Below, piece after piece: positions 35,334 to 45,810 of a DNA stretch of 64,000 nt. The position numbers and the translations under genes were made by a program. Position 1 is the stretch's first letter. The number at the start of each line of letters is the position of its first letter. The notes below the pieces were generated by a model. That model was not told the DNA's origin, did not search any database, and worked only from the letters and a program-made list of their open reading frames with translations. The DNA is from Lysobacter capsici (GTDB lineage Bacteria; Pseudomonadota; Gammaproteobacteria; Xanthomonadales; Xanthomonadaceae): assembly GCF_018732085.1 (NCBI RefSeq), contig NZ_CP076103.1, positions 6,251,469 through 6,315,468 on the forward strand. Direction: 5' to 3'.

Positions 35334-35393
35334 TGTGCGTAAGCCGACAGGTTGCGTTTTATCGCTGGCGGCAACTCGCCGTTGCTCGCCCGA

Positions 35394-38300
35394 TCAGTAC
35401 TTCCATTCAAACGCCACGTTGTAGCGTCGGCCAAGCAGGTCGTAGGTGCCGATGCTGGCCGCCACGAACGGGAACGGCGGGTCCTTGTCGAACAGGTTGC
35501 TCACCGCCACCCGCACCAGCGCGTGGTCGTTGAAGCGATAGCGCATGCCGCCGTTGACCAGCCAGTAGCTGTCGACGCTGAGGATGTCGCGCGTCTCGGG
35601 CGTGTTGAGCACGTCGAACTGCGCGCGGCTGAGGTAGTTGGCCGACAGGTTCACGCCGAACTTGCCCTTTTCCCAGGCGCCGCTGAACTGGTACTGGCGC
35701 TTGGACGTGCCGATCTCGCCGACCGCCTGGTCCGGGCTGACGCCGGTGTTGTCGACGGTCAGGTCGACCGGGAAGTAGCCGGTCACGCCGAAGGCGAAGT
35801 TGCCCAGGCGCTCGGTCTTGAAGCGGTACGCCAGTTCGGCCGAGTAGGCCTCCATGTTGAGGTACTTGCCGTTGACGAAGCCGCTGACGAAGGTCGTCGC
35901 CTGGCCGGCCGTACCGGGCGCGCCGCCGGGTGCGTTGCGGGTGATCTTGCTGCAGAACGCGTTGGCGTTGGGGATGTTGCCGGCGTCGAAATCGGTCGCG
36001 TCGAAACAGGCGCGGGCGATTTCCGTCGCGGTCAGGTTGCTGATCACGTCGGTGATCTTGATGTTGTAGTAGTCGGCGGCGAAGGTCAGGCCTTCGAGGA
36101 ACGACGGCGCCCAGGTGAAGCCGTAGGTGTAGGAGTCGGCCGACTCGTTCTTCAGGTTCGGGTTGCCGCCGGACACGCCCTGGATCGAGGCGCCGTTGGC
36201 GTTGGAGGTGAACGGGTTGCCCGGGCCGTAGCCGTAGTAATTCAGGAACGCCTGGCAGTTGGCGGTGCGCTGGGCCTGGCGCGCGCCGCCGGCGTTGATG
36301 AAGCGCGCATCGCAGGGGTCGCTGGTGACGAACTGGAACGAGGTCGCCTGCGGCAGGAACGCTTCGGTGATCGCCGGCGAACGCAGCGAGCGGGTGAAGT
36401 TGCCGCGGATTTCCAGGTCCTCGAACGGCTTCCACTGCAGGCCGTAGGTATAGGTGTCGAACTTGCCGTTGATGCTGTTGTCGACCTGGCGGTACTTGCC
36501 GACCACTTCGAGCTTCTTCAGCAGCGGCACGTTCGCCTCGGGATTGACCAGCGGCACGACGAACTCGCCGAACCATTCCCGGGTCGTGTACTCGCCCTGC
36601 AACGGAGTGATCGGCACCGAGCGGCCCAGGCCCTGGGTCAGGAACGTGCCCGGATCGAACAGGCCGCTTTCCTTGCGGTGTTCGTAGCCGACGTTGTACT
36701 GGATCGGGCCGCTCCACAGGTCGAACAGCGTGCTCGAAACATTGACGTTGAAGATCTTCTGTTCCTGCAGCGCCTGCGACGCGGTGCGGGTGGTGACGTA
36801 GTTGCGCGCGGCCGCGCTCGGGCGGCCCTCGCCGAACAGGTCGAGCGGGACGCAGTTGGGATCGGCGATCGGCGCGCCGCCGCCCGGGATCACCAGCCCG
36901 GCGATCGGCGTCGGCGAGCAGACCACCTGGCCCTGCGCGTTGCGGGTCACGTGCAGCGCGTTGATGAAGTTCTGCTGGACCAGCGAGGTGCCGTAGGCGC
37001 GGCCGTCGCTGCGGCCGTAGTTGGCCGAGGTTTCCCAGTAGAACGTGCGCTCGCCCAGATCGAAGTCGCCTTCCAGGCCGACCACGACGCGGCCGATTTC
37101 GCTGGTGCCGCTGCCGTTGTTGGTGACCAGGTCGCGCGAGGCGCGCGACAGGTTGAATGCCGCCACGCCCAGGCCCTGCAGGGTGGTGCGGGCCTGGTCG
37201 GTCAGCAGGGCGTAGTTGCTCGGGAAGCGGATCATCGCGCTCAGGCCGCCGAACAACGGGGCGTTGTAGACCCATTGGTCGACCAGTTCGGTGGATTCGG
37301 CCGAATAGAACGAGCCTTCCAGGAACACGTCGATGCGGTCGGTCAGGCCCCAGCGCGCGGTGGTGTTGAACGACATGCGCTTGAGGTCGGAGGTGATCTG
37401 GCCGGCCTCGACCAGGCTCAGGCCGTCGCCGCCGCTGGCGTCGGTCGGCGAGAACGGCGTGCCCTGGTTGTACGGCACCAGATGGCCGCTGCGGTCGAAG
37501 CCGAGCACCGTGTTGCCGCCGGGGCCGAAGCCGTTGGCGATCAGGTTGCCGGTGCCGGGCTTGAACGCGCCGGACGTCGGCGAGATCAGGCCGCCGAACG
37601 GCGTCGACCAGATGTGGCGGTTCTTGATCAGCACGCCGTTGGGAATGCCGTCGGTGGCGCCGGTGTTGAACGGGATGTTCGGGTTGTAGCGGCCGTCGTT
37701 GCCCGGGGTGCGGCCCGGGAACAGCGCCGCCATCTGGCTCGCGAGCGGGTTGGTGGTGTTGAAATAGCCGGCGGCGAAATAGCCACGCTCCTTCTGCAGC
37801 ACGCCCTTGACGTCGTCGTAGCTCAGCGAGAAGGTCACGTTGCCGCGGCCCTCGTCGAAGCCGGCGCCGACCAGCGCCCAGAAGTTGTAGCGCTGGTTGT
37901 CGCCTTCGCCGGTGATGCCGTAGTTGGCGCCGAACTCGACGCCTTCGTAGTTCTTGCGCAGGATCACGTTGACCACACCGGCGATCGCATCGGAGCCGTA
38001 GGTCGGCGCGCCGCCGATGGCGACGTTTTCGATGCGTTCGACCATCGCGGTCGGGATCGCGTTGAGGTCGACCTGCACGCCCGGCGCGGCCGGTCCGAAC
38101 AAGGTCGTCGGCGAACTCGACACGTAGCGGCGGCCGTTGACCAGCACCAGGGTGCGGTTGCTGCCCAGGCCGAACCGGTTGACGAAGTTGACGCCGGTGC
38201 CGAACCCGGACTGGTTGCCTTCCGGCGTGATGCCGGCGCCGAAGCCGGGAATCTCGTTGAGCGCATCGGCGACATTGGTCAGGCCGCGGTCGCTGATGTA

Positions 38301-38534
38301 CTGCTTGGTCACCACGGTGGCCGGCTCGAGCGTGTCGAAACCGGCGCGGCGGATGCGCGAACCGGTCACGACCATGCGGTCCAGGTCGGTCGGGCTCTCG
38401 CTGGCCGCGCCGGCTTCGGGCTCGGCGGCGGCGGGCGCCTGTTGCGCGAACGCGGGCGTGGCGATCGCCACCAGGATGCCGAGCATGAGCGGCCGGCGAC
38501 GCAGGCAGGCCTTGCCGAAATGTGTGCGATGCAT
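35394..38534 (-). CDS. TonB-dependent outer-membrane receptor
   Basis: 1046 residues. Signal peptide 1-31 (LMLGILVAIATPAFAQ). A TonB box-like region (DLDRMVVTGSRI) precedes the plug (VVTKQYISDRGLTNVADALN, NRTLVLVNGRRYVSSSP, APTYGSDAIAGVVNVILRK). A long beta-barrel follows, ending in an aromatic residue (NVAFEWKY). No N-terminal STN signalling domain is present, so it is probably not a sigma/anti-sigma transducer. Xanthomonadaceae carry dozens of such receptors for carbohydrate or peptide uptake; the substrate here is unknown. The start follows GGGGGAGAACTC. Upstream is an unusual AT-rich region with dyads. Confidence 0.95.
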   Translation of the reverse strand: MHRTHFGKACLRRRPLMLGILVAIATPAFAQQAPAAAEPEAGAASESPTDLDRMVVTGSRIRRAGFDTLEPATVVTKQYISDRGLTNVADALNEIPGFGAGITPEGNQSGFGTGVNFVNRFGLGSNRTLVLVNGRRYVSSSPTTLFGPAAPGVQVDLNAIPTAMVERIENVAIGGAPTYGSDAIAGVVNVILRKNYEGVEFGANYGITGEGDNQRYNFWALVGAGFDEGRGNVTFSLSYDDVKGVLQKERGYFAAGYFNTTNPLASQMAALFPGRTPGNDGRYNPNIPFNTGATDGIPNGVLIKNRHIWSTPFGGLISPTSGAFKPGTGNLIANGFGPGGNTVLGFDRSGHLVPYNQGTPFSPTDASGGDGLSLVEAGQITSDLKRMSFNTTARWGLTDRIDVFLEGSFYSAESTELVDQWVYNAPLFGGLSAMIRFPSNYALLTDQARTTLQGLGVAAFNLSRASRDLVTNNGSGTSEIGRVVVGLEGDFDLGERTFYWETSANYGRSDGRAYGTSLVQQNFINALHVTRNAQGQVVCSPTPIAGLVIPGGGAPIADPNCVPLDLFGEGRPSAAARNYVTTRTASQALQEQKIFNVNVSSTLFDLWSGPIQYNVGYEHRKESGLFDPGTFLTQGLGRSVPITPLQGEYTTREWFGEFVVPLVNPEANVPLLKKLEVVGKYRQVDNSINGKFDTYTYGLQWKPFEDLEIRGNFTRSLRSPAITEAFLPQATSFQFVTSDPCDARFINAGGARQAQRTANCQAFLNYYGYGPGNPFTSNANGASIQGVSGGNPNLKNESADSYTYGFTWAPSFLEGLTFAADYYNIKITDVISNLTATEIARACFDATDFDAGNIPNANAFCSKITRNAPGGAPGTAGQATTFVSGFVNGKYLNMEAYSAELAYRFKTERLGNFAFGVTGYFPVDLTVDNTGVSPDQAVGEIGTSKRQYQFSGAWEKGKFGVNLSANYLSRAQFDVLNTPETRDILSVDSYWLVNGGMRYRFNDHALVRVAVSNLFDKDPPFPFVAASIGTYDLLGRRYNVAFEWKY

Positions 38535-38587
38535 GAGTTCTCCCCCGAGAAAGCCCGGCCGATCCGGCCAGGAAGGGGCATTAATAG

Positions 38588-38761
38588 AAGCTCGGACGGA
38601 GCTTGTGCAACTGGTAATTAAAATTCCATAAATTCATTATATAAATTACTGATTTTTATGGAAATAAATTCCCCAGTTTTTAGAGATATGCTCAATACGG
38701 GTAAGTATTTGCGCTAGTCTGGTCAAAATAACTAACTGAATATGTGTAAATCGATTACACA
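38588..38761 (-). promoter_or_regulatory. AT-rich control region upstream of the TonB receptor, with three dyads
   Basis: GC content drops sharply against the neighbouring genes. Dyads: AAGCTC-N5-GAGCTT at 38588-38604 (5' leader hairpin), TTCCATAAA at 38624-38632 with TTTATGGAA at 38655-38663 (perfect 9-bp arms), and TGTGTAA-N5-TTACACA at 38743-38761. The last looks like an operator for a dimeric repressor such as LacI or GntR type. The 457-base spacer (38535-38991) holds no gene. Confidence 0.6.
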
Positions 38762-38991
38762 TTTATTGTGATTAATGGCACTTTCTGCCTTGGCGCCGTG
38801 TTGGGCGGCGAACGACCTTGCACCGGTCGGGTCGAACCGGGCGCGACGATTGCGGCACCCGGTCGCGATTGCGCCACGCGATGCTCATTGCGGCTCGCCC
38901 GCGAACCGATGCGGCTCTATCCTCGCGGACCTGATCACCTCGCGCCGCCTCGCCGCGGGCGCATCGCCCCATCGCCCACCTGGATGACCGG

Positions 38992-39858
38992 ATGTCCGAC
39001 CTCGCCTCTCCCGTGCGTTCGCCCGCCCTGGTTCCGCTCGCGCTCGCCGCGAACCTGCTGGTGTTTTCGGCGGCTTTCGTCCTGATCGGCCTGCTGACCA
39101 CGCCGGGCGCCTCGGCCGAGGTGTCCGGACTCGCGCAGGCGGTCGAATGGCTGTGTTCGATCGGCTTGCTGATCGGCTTCGTGCTGGCCCTGAGCTGCAT
39201 GCTGAGCGATCGCCACGGCGTCCCGCGGCGGCCATGGGCGACGGTGCTGGCCGCGCTGGTGCTGATCTTCGGCCTCGGCGTGGGCTGGGCGATGCTGCAA
39301 GGCCAGGTGTTGAACGCCGTGCGTTCGCGCTACAGCGTGCAGCAACTGCTCGCCTGGACCGCCGCCATCGCCGCGCTCAAGGTCGTGGCGATCAACCTGA
39401 TCGCCCTGCCGATCGCCTGGCGCCTGGGCGGCCGCGGCACCACGCCGGTGCCGTGGCGCGGCTGGCATCGCCGGGTGATCGGCGCGCTGGTCGGCGGCTT
39501 CCTGTGCGCGGGCGCAGCGCTGCTGCTGCAGAACGTCGCCGCGGCCTACACCTCGCTCGGCCACGGCGAACAGCGCGTCGGCATGAGCGTGGTCGCGCTC
39601 GCCGTCGGGCTGATCCAGGGGTTGATGATCCTGGCGCTGCCGGTGCGGCATGGGTCCGGCGCGGTGCCGGCACTGCTGTGTGCGCTGCTGACGCCGCTGC
39701 TGATCGTGGCGGCCTCGCTGGCGCTGCTGGCGGTGAACTCCAACAGCTGGGGCATGCCCAGCCTGATCGCGGTGGTGCTGCTGATCCTGCTGCTGGCGCC
39801 GATCCTGTCGTGGCTGCTGCTGCGCTGGCTGCACGGGCGCAGGTATCGCGCGGATTGA
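38992..39858 (+). CDS. Integral membrane protein, about eight TM helices
   Basis: 288 residues, almost wholly hydrophobic, with TM segments at roughly 13-35, 50-68, 82-102, 117-140, 161-181, 197-220, 225-246 and 258-279, and few charged loops. No recognised motif. It is divergent from the receptor gene across the AT-rich region and convergent with the lipoprotein gene, with a shared bidirectional terminator. Possibly a transporter or exporter component; function unknown. Confidence 0.75.
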   Translation: MSDLASPVRSPALVPLALAANLLVFSAAFVLIGLLTTPGASAEVSGLAQAVEWLCSIGLLIGFVLALSCMLSDRHGVPRRPWATVLAALVLIFGLGVGWAMLQGQVLNAVRSRYSVQQLLAWTAAIAALKVVAINLIALPIAWRLGGRGTTPVPWRGWHRRVIGALVGGFLCAGAALLLQNVAAAYTSLGHGEQRVGMSVVALAVGLIQGLMILALPVRHGSGAVPALLCALLTPLLIVAASLALLAVNSNSWGMPSLIAVVLLILLLAPILSWLLLRWLHGRRYRAD

Positions 39859-39889
39859 TCGGCGGCTATCGGCCGGGCCGAAACCGCAA

Positions 39890-39920
39890 CGAAAACGGCC
39901 CGCGATGCGGGCCGTTTTCG
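39890..39920. terminator. Bidirectional terminator between convergent genes
   Basis: A perfect 14-bp stem CGAAAACGGCCCGC / GCGGGCCGTTTTCG with a GAT loop, giving U-rich tails in both directions. It serves the membrane-protein gene and the lipoprotein gene at 39976. Confidence 0.92.
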
Positions 39921-39975
39921 TATTCGCCGTCGTTTGCCGACGGCCGCCTGGCGACACGCCGCCGGCTGGATCGGA

Positions 39976-40515
39976 TCAGTACACCGCCAGGTCGCCGCAA
40001 CCGCCGGTCAACGCGTCCATGCCGTCGACATGCACCTGCACGCTGTGCATGTGCTTGTTGTCGCCGTCGTCGATGCACTCGCCGGCCTTGATCTCGATCG
40101 TCATCGGCTTGGCGCCGTGCTTGGTGTCCAGCTCGCCGCTGAGCACGATCAGACTGCCGGGCGCGTCGGCCGGCTGGCCGTTGTAGCGCGCGCTGCCGCT
40201 GGCCTTCTCGCTGCCGCTGCCCCAGGTCAGGTCGACCTTGTGGTTCATCTCGCCGGTGGCGTGGATGTCGATGCCCCAGTGCTCGCCGAAGCCCTTGAAC
40301 GCGGGCACCGGGCTGACCTTGCCGACCTGGTCGGCACCGATCTTGCCCATCGGCTGATCGGCCGCGGCGGCCGGATTGGGACCGGCCGCGGGCGCGGCCG
40401 TATCGGCCGTGGCGGCCTTGTTCGCGTCTACGGCCGGCGCCTCGGCGGCCGGCGGTTTGGAACAGGCGGCGAGAACGGCCACGGTGAGGATCGCGGCGAA
40501 GGGCATCAGGCGCAT
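39976..40515 (-). CDS. Lipoprotein distantly related to the FRGGN...GCG family, copy 3
   Basis: 179 residues. Lipobox LAVLAACS at about residue 18 and an Ala/Pro linker to about 60. The domain begins AFKGFGEHWGIDIHATG and ends GGCGDLAVY. The W about nine residues into the domain, an internal Cys (AGECIDDGD) and a C-terminal GCGD echo the architecture of the genes at 33286 and 34734, so it may be a lipidated member of the same superfamily. Function unknown. It has the bidirectional terminator at 39890-39920. Confidence 0.7.
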   Translation of the reverse strand: MRLMPFAAILTVAVLAACSKPPAAEAPAVDANKAATADTAAPAAGPNPAAAADQPMGKIGADQVGKVSPVPAFKGFGEHWGIDIHATGEMNHKVDLTWGSGSEKASGSARYNGQPADAPGSLIVLSGELDTKHGAKPMTIEIKAGECIDDGDNKHMHSVQVHVDGMDALTGGCGDLAVY

Positions 40516-40648
40516 GGGCGTCCTTTAAGGCAGCAGTGAGTACACAGGAATGAGAAGTGAGTAAGACCCAGCGTGAAGCGAGCGCGAAGGCGCGAGAAAC
40601 GAGTACGTGCCTTTACTCACGTCTCGCTCCTGTGAACTCACTCCTCGC

Positions 40649-41463
40649 TCAGCTCCTCAAGCCCACGCCGCGCTTGAGCAGCCACAGCGCCAGCGACGAC
40701 AGCGCGACCACGAACGCGATCATCAGGCCGTAGGCCATCGGCAACGGCACGTCGCTGCTGCCGAGCAGGCCGTAGCGGAAGGCGTTGACCATGTAGAAGA
40801 TCGGGTTGGCGTGGGTCGCCGCTTCGGCCCAGGTCGGCAGCAGCTTGACCGAATAGAACACGCCGCCCAGGTAGGTCAGCGGGGTCAGGATGAAGGTCGG
40901 CACGATCGCCACGTCGTCGAACTTCTTCGCGTACACCGCGTTGATGAAACCGGCCAGCGAGAAGATCGTCGCGCCGAGCAGCACGGTGGTGAAGGTCACC
41001 AGCGGGTGCGGGATGCGCACGGCGGTGAAGCACATCGCGATCATCAGCACGATCGCGCCGACCATCAGCCCGCGCAGCACGGCGCCGGCGACATAGCCCC
41101 ACAGGATCACCCAGTTCGGCATCGGGCTGACCAGCAGTTCCTCGACGTGGCGGCCGAACTTGGCGCCGAAGAAGCTCGAGGAAATGTTGCCGTAGCTGTT
41201 CTGGATCACGCTCATCATCACCAGCCCGGGGACGATGAACTCCATGTAGGTGTAGCCGCCCATGTCGCCGATGCGCGAGCCGATCAGGCCGCCGAAGATC
41301 AGGAAGTACAGGGTCATGGTGATCGCCGGCGGCACCAGGGTCTGGCCCCAGATGCGCAGGATGCGCGCGACTTCGCGGCGCACGATCGTGCCCAGCGCGA
41401 CCAGGTTGCGGCGCGCGGCGGTGGGCTCGACGGTGTTGGCCGGTTGCACCGGAAGGATCTGGC

Positions 41464-41467
<4 letters not shown>
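40649..41467 (-). CDS. ABC-2 type exporter permease (YadH-like)
   Basis: 272 residues with six predicted TM helices. ABC2 membrane family signature: FGGLIGSRIGDMGGYTYMEF, NSYGNISSSFFGAKFGRHVEELLVSP, then THANPIFYMVNAFRYGLLG. This matches the YadH/NodJ type. It is translationally coupled to the ATPase gene upstream (ATGA overlap at 41464-41467), forming an exporter pair. Substrate unknown. The start is the ATG at 41467 (MSQILPVQPA). Confidence 0.92.
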
Positions 41468-42492
<1,025 letters not shown>

Positions 42493-42809
42493 TGCGGGGT
42501 GGTCTCGATCGCTGGCCGCGGGCCTCGCGGCGAATGGCTTAGTATAGGCGGCCCCGTGGCGGCACTCCGGCCACAGACTGTTGCGAAATCCCGCGTTGCG
42601 ATGCCCGGCACGGGATCGCGCCCGGCGAGGCGGTCGACGGACACGCCCGGGCTTTGCACAGTCGGGCATTGCGCCACCGCCTTGCTCGGGATTCGCCCGG
42701 AATCCGGCGGTTCGAGCGCAGCCCAGCCGATCGCAACACCCGCGGGTCCGATCGCTCCCGCGGCCGGACCGCCCACCGAGAACGCATCGCACATGAAGCC
42801 GCACCGCCC
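42493..42809. other. 317-base divergent spacer without a gene
   Basis: It lies between the ABC operon (leftward) and the ferredoxin-NADP reductase (rightward). No convincing ORF, repeat or hairpin. Likely holds both promoters. Confidence 0.5.
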
Positions 42810-43556
42810 ATGAAGCAATTCCCGCTCAAGCTCGTTTCGCGCCGGATGCTGGCCCCCACGGTCGGCCATTACGTGTTCCTGCGCGACGACGGCGAGCCGC
42901 TGGACTACATCCCCGGCCAGTTCATCCAGGTCCACTTCCAGTACGCCGACGGCGCCTCGACCAAGCGCAGCTACTCGCTGGCGACCATCCACGACCACGC
43001 GCTGGGCGCGGGCGAGACGGTCGAGATCGCGGTCAGCTACGTGCCCGGCGGCGCGGCGACGGCGCTGTTTGAAGGCTTGAACGAAGGCGACCCGATCCTG
43101 GCCAGCGGCCCGTTCGGACGCTTCTGCCTGATGCCGGCCGACGCCAATCGCCGCTATCTGCTGATCGGCACCGGCACCGGCGTGACCCCGTACCGGGCGA
43201 TGCTGCCGCAGCTGGAAACCCTGATCCGCGAACGCGGCATCGAGGTGGTGCTGCTGTTCGGCGCGCGCACCCCGGACGAGTTGCTGTACGGCGACGAGTT
43301 CCGCGCCTTCGCCGAGCGCGAACCGAAGTTCCGTTTCGTCCCGTGCTTCTCGCGCGAGCTACCGGCCGATCCGCACCCGGACGTGCGCCAGGGCTATGTG
43401 CAGCAGTTCCTGGCCGAATTCAGCCCGAACCCGGACGGCGACATCGCCTACCTGTGCGGCAACCCGAACATGGTCGACTCGTGCTTCGAGGCGCTCAAGG
43501 AGTACGGGTTGCCGGTGCCGCACATCCGGCGGGAGAAGTACGTTTCGTCGAAGTGA
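42810..43556 (+). CDS. fpr: Ferredoxin-NADP reductase
   Basis: 248 residues. FAD-binding segment KRSYSLAT near 54-61 (RxYS motif), NADP-binding LLIGTGTGVTPYRAML near 121-136, and a C-terminal CGNPNMVDSCFEALKEYGLP. The VSR-RMLAPTVGHYVF opening is family-like. It shuttles electrons between NADPH and ferredoxin or flavodoxin in the cytoplasm, supporting oxidative-stress and iron-sulfur pathways. ATG at 42810; another ATG at 42793 is out of frame. Confidence 0.93.
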   Translation: MKQFPLKLVSRRMLAPTVGHYVFLRDDGEPLDYIPGQFIQVHFQYADGASTKRSYSLATIHDHALGAGETVEIAVSYVPGGAATALFEGLNEGDPILASGPFGRFCLMPADANRRYLLIGTGTGVTPYRAMLPQLETLIRERGIEVVLLFGARTPDELLYGDEFRAFAEREPKFRFVPCFSRELPADPHPDVRQGYVQQFLAEFSPNPDGDIAYLCGNPNMVDSCFEALKEYGLPVPHIRREKYVSSK

Positions 43557-43649
43557 GCCGGCGACTGGCGAGCGGCGAGCGGCGGGCGGCGGGTGGGTGC
43601 GCCGTCGTCGCCGTCGGATCCGATCGCGGTGGTTTGAAGATTCGCGGTC

Positions 43650-44010
43650 GCGGCTTGCGCCGCTCCTACAGGGAGCGTTGCGCGAGTTCGGCCCGCCCCT
43701 GTAGGAGCGGCGCGAGCCGCGACCGCGTGACATCCCGTGGCAGCGCAAATCCGCCGCAGCGGCGAGCGCCGCACTAACCACGGCGGTTTCCAGCCAACGC
43801 CAGGAGCGCTGCGCAAGTCCGGCCTGCCCCCTGTGGGAGCGGCGCGAGCCGCGACCGCGTGACATCCCGTGGCGGCGCAAATCCGCCGCAGCGGCGAGCG
43901 CCGCACCAACCACGGCGGTTTCCAGCCAACACCAGGAGCGCCGCGCAAGTCCGGCCTGCCCCCTGTAGGAGCGGCGTAAGCCGCGACCGCGTGACATCCC
44001 GTGGCGACGC
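43650..44010. repeat. 132-bp tandem repeats containing the GTAGGAGCGGCGCGAGCCGCG unit
   Basis: The unit begins at 43701, 43833 and 43965 (period 132). Each includes GTGGGAGCGGCGCGAGCCGC, GACCGCGTGACATCCCGTGG, CGCAAATCCGCCGCAGCGG, GAGCGCCGCACCAACCACGG and CGGTTTCCAGCCAACACCAG. The copies are nearly identical, so the amplification is recent. A partial inverted unit (GTCGCGGCTTGCGCCGCTCC) precedes at 43650. The spacer 43557-44228 has no gene. Confidence 0.93.
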
Positions 44011-44228
44011 AAGCCTGTCGCCAGCCACGAAGGCCGGACGGGTCGCGGCGGTTTTCGTCGGTGGATGAAGCGACGCATGCGGCCGATGGCGAAAGCGGCC
44101 ACGGTTGGCCGGGCGTCGGGTTGGGGCGTCGGGCTTTATCTTCTTCCTCTTCGAGTGGTCACATCCTCCGCGTCGCTCCCGTCTGTCATTCTTGAAGGCG
44201 CACCCGCCTTGGCGATGAGACACCGACC

Positions 44229-45806
44229 ATGCACCGATTCGGAACTGGACACCGGCCGCGCTACGCGGCCGTGGGATTGGCCGCGACGCTCGCGGCACTG
44301 GCCTTGAGCGGTTGCGGCCGCGACACCCCGCCCACGCCTGCCGCGGGCGCAACGAACAAGGGCGAGAGCACCGCCGCGATCAAGCGCCGTTACGGCCGGA
44401 TCGTGTTCGATCCTTGCACCCTGTCGTCGCCGCAGGCGGCCGGCACCATCGCCGCGCAGTGCGCGCAGTTCGAGGTGCCGCAGAACGCGGCCGAACCCGG
44501 CGGCAAAAAGCTCAAGCTCAACATGGCCTGGCTGCCGGCCACCGACGAAGCCGGGGTCGCGCCCGATCCGGTGTTCTTCCTCGCCGGCGGTCCCGGCCAG
44601 GCCGCGACCTCGTCGTGGCCGCTGATCGACGGCGCGTTCCGCGAAGTGCGCAAGCACCGGCATATCGTGCTGATCGACCAGCGCGGCACCGGCCGCTCGG
44701 CGCCGCTGCTGTGCCGCGGCGCCGCCGGCGTGTCCGAGGACGCATCGGCCGCGCCGTCCGATCCGCAGGCCGCGAACGACGCGATGCTGCGCGCGGTCGA
44801 GCGCTGCGCGAAGGAACTCACCGTCGATGCGAGCCACTTCACCACCACCGACGCCATCGCCGATCTCGACGCGGTGCGCGCGGCGATCGGCGCCGACAAG
44901 ATCGATCTGGTCGGCGTGTCCTACGGCACCCGCGTGGCCCAGCAGTACGCCGGCCGCTACCCGCAGCACACCCGCGCGGTCGTGCTCGACGGCGTGGTGC
45001 CCAACGAACTGGTGCTCGGCAGCGAGCATGCGCAAAACCTCGACAGCGCCCTGGCCCAGCAATTCAAGCTGTGCCAGCAGACCCCGGCCTGCCGCAGCCG
45101 CTTCGGCAGCGAGCCGCGCGAGCAGCTGCGCCAGCTGATGGCGCGGCTGCAGGCCGAACCGGTCGAAGTCGACTACCGCGATCCGAACACCGGCGAGCAG
45201 AAGCGCGAGCGCGTCACCGCCGGCCACGTCGCGACGCTGACCCGGATGTTCTCGTACGCGCCCGAAGCGGCCTCGCTGTTGCCGCTGATGCTCAACGAAG
45301 CCGACCAGGGCCGCTTCGGGCCGCTGATGTCGCTGTCGACCATGATCGGCAGCCAGCTCGACGAAGACCTCAACTACGGCATGCAGCTGTCGGTGATCTG
45401 CGCCGAGGACGCCGACCTGTTCAAGCCCAACCCGGCCGACGCCGGCACCGTGCTCGGCGACGACATGCAGACCACGCTGGCGGCGCAATGCAAGGTCTGG
45501 CCGACCGGCCAGCGGCCGAAGGATTTCCACGCACCGTTCAAGTCCGACCGCCCGGTGCTGCTGCTGTCGGGCGAACTCGATCCGGTTACCCCGCCGCGCT
45601 ACGGCGAACAGGTGCTCAAGCACCTGCCCAACGGCCGCCACCTGGTGCTGCGCGGCCAGGGCCACGGCGCGCTGCGGATCGGCTGCACGCCCAAGCTGCT
45701 GGGCCAGTTCATCGAAACCGCCGACGCCAAGAACCTGCAGGCGCGCTGCCTGGATTCGCTGGGCTACGTGCCGCCGTTCGTTTCGTTCAATGGGTGGGAG
45801 CCGTAA
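44229..45806 (+). CDS. Secreted lipoprotein alpha/beta hydrolase with TAP-like C-terminus
   Basis: 525 residues. Lipobox LALSGC with C29. Alpha/beta hydrolase fold: oxyanion region FFLAGGPGQAA, LIDQRGTGRSAPL, nucleophile elbow GVSYGTRVA (Ser about 231), acid in LLSGELDPVTPP (Asp about 450) and catalytic His in RGQGHGAL (about 477). The TAP-like C-terminal region places it with tripeptidyl aminopeptidase and proline iminopeptidase-type enzymes that trim peptides outside the cytoplasm. Substrate unknown. A GGGAATC inverted repeat follows its stop. Confidence 0.9.
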   Translation: MHRFGTGHRPRYAAVGLAATLAALALSGCGRDTPPTPAAGATNKGESTAAIKRRYGRIVFDPCTLSSPQAAGTIAAQCAQFEVPQNAAEPGGKKLKLNMAWLPATDEAGVAPDPVFFLAGGPGQAATSSWPLIDGAFREVRKHRHIVLIDQRGTGRSAPLLCRGAAGVSEDASAAPSDPQAANDAMLRAVERCAKELTVDASHFTTTDAIADLDAVRAAIGADKIDLVGVSYGTRVAQQYAGRYPQHTRAVVLDGVVPNELVLGSEHAQNLDSALAQQFKLCQQTPACRSRFGSEPREQLRQLMARLQAEPVEVDYRDPNTGEQKRERVTAGHVATLTRMFSYAPEAASLLPLMLNEADQGRFGPLMSLSTMIGSQLDEDLNYGMQLSVICAEDADLFKPNPADAGTVLGDDMQTTLAAQCKVWPTGQRPKDFHAPFKSDRPVLLLSGELDPVTPPRYGEQVLKHLPNGRHLVLRGQGHGALRIGCTPKLLGQFIETADAKNLQARCLDSLGYVPPFVSFNGWEP

Positions 45807-45810
45807 GAGC

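Noticed and set aside
35352..38621. A 1089-codon rightward open frame antisense to the TonB receptor
   Set aside because: High-GC shadow frame. The receptor strand has plug and barrel motifs and a good signal peptide.
42654..42809. A longer start for fpr reaching 42654
   Set aside because: The added 52 residues are Arg-rich and not family-like, while the ATG at 42810 gives the typical MKQFPLKLVSRR start.
43359..44352. ORFs made of RSYRG and SGASRDR repeats in the 132-bp array
   Set aside because: They translate the GTAGGAGCGGCGCGAGCCGCG palindrome in different frames and are not genes.
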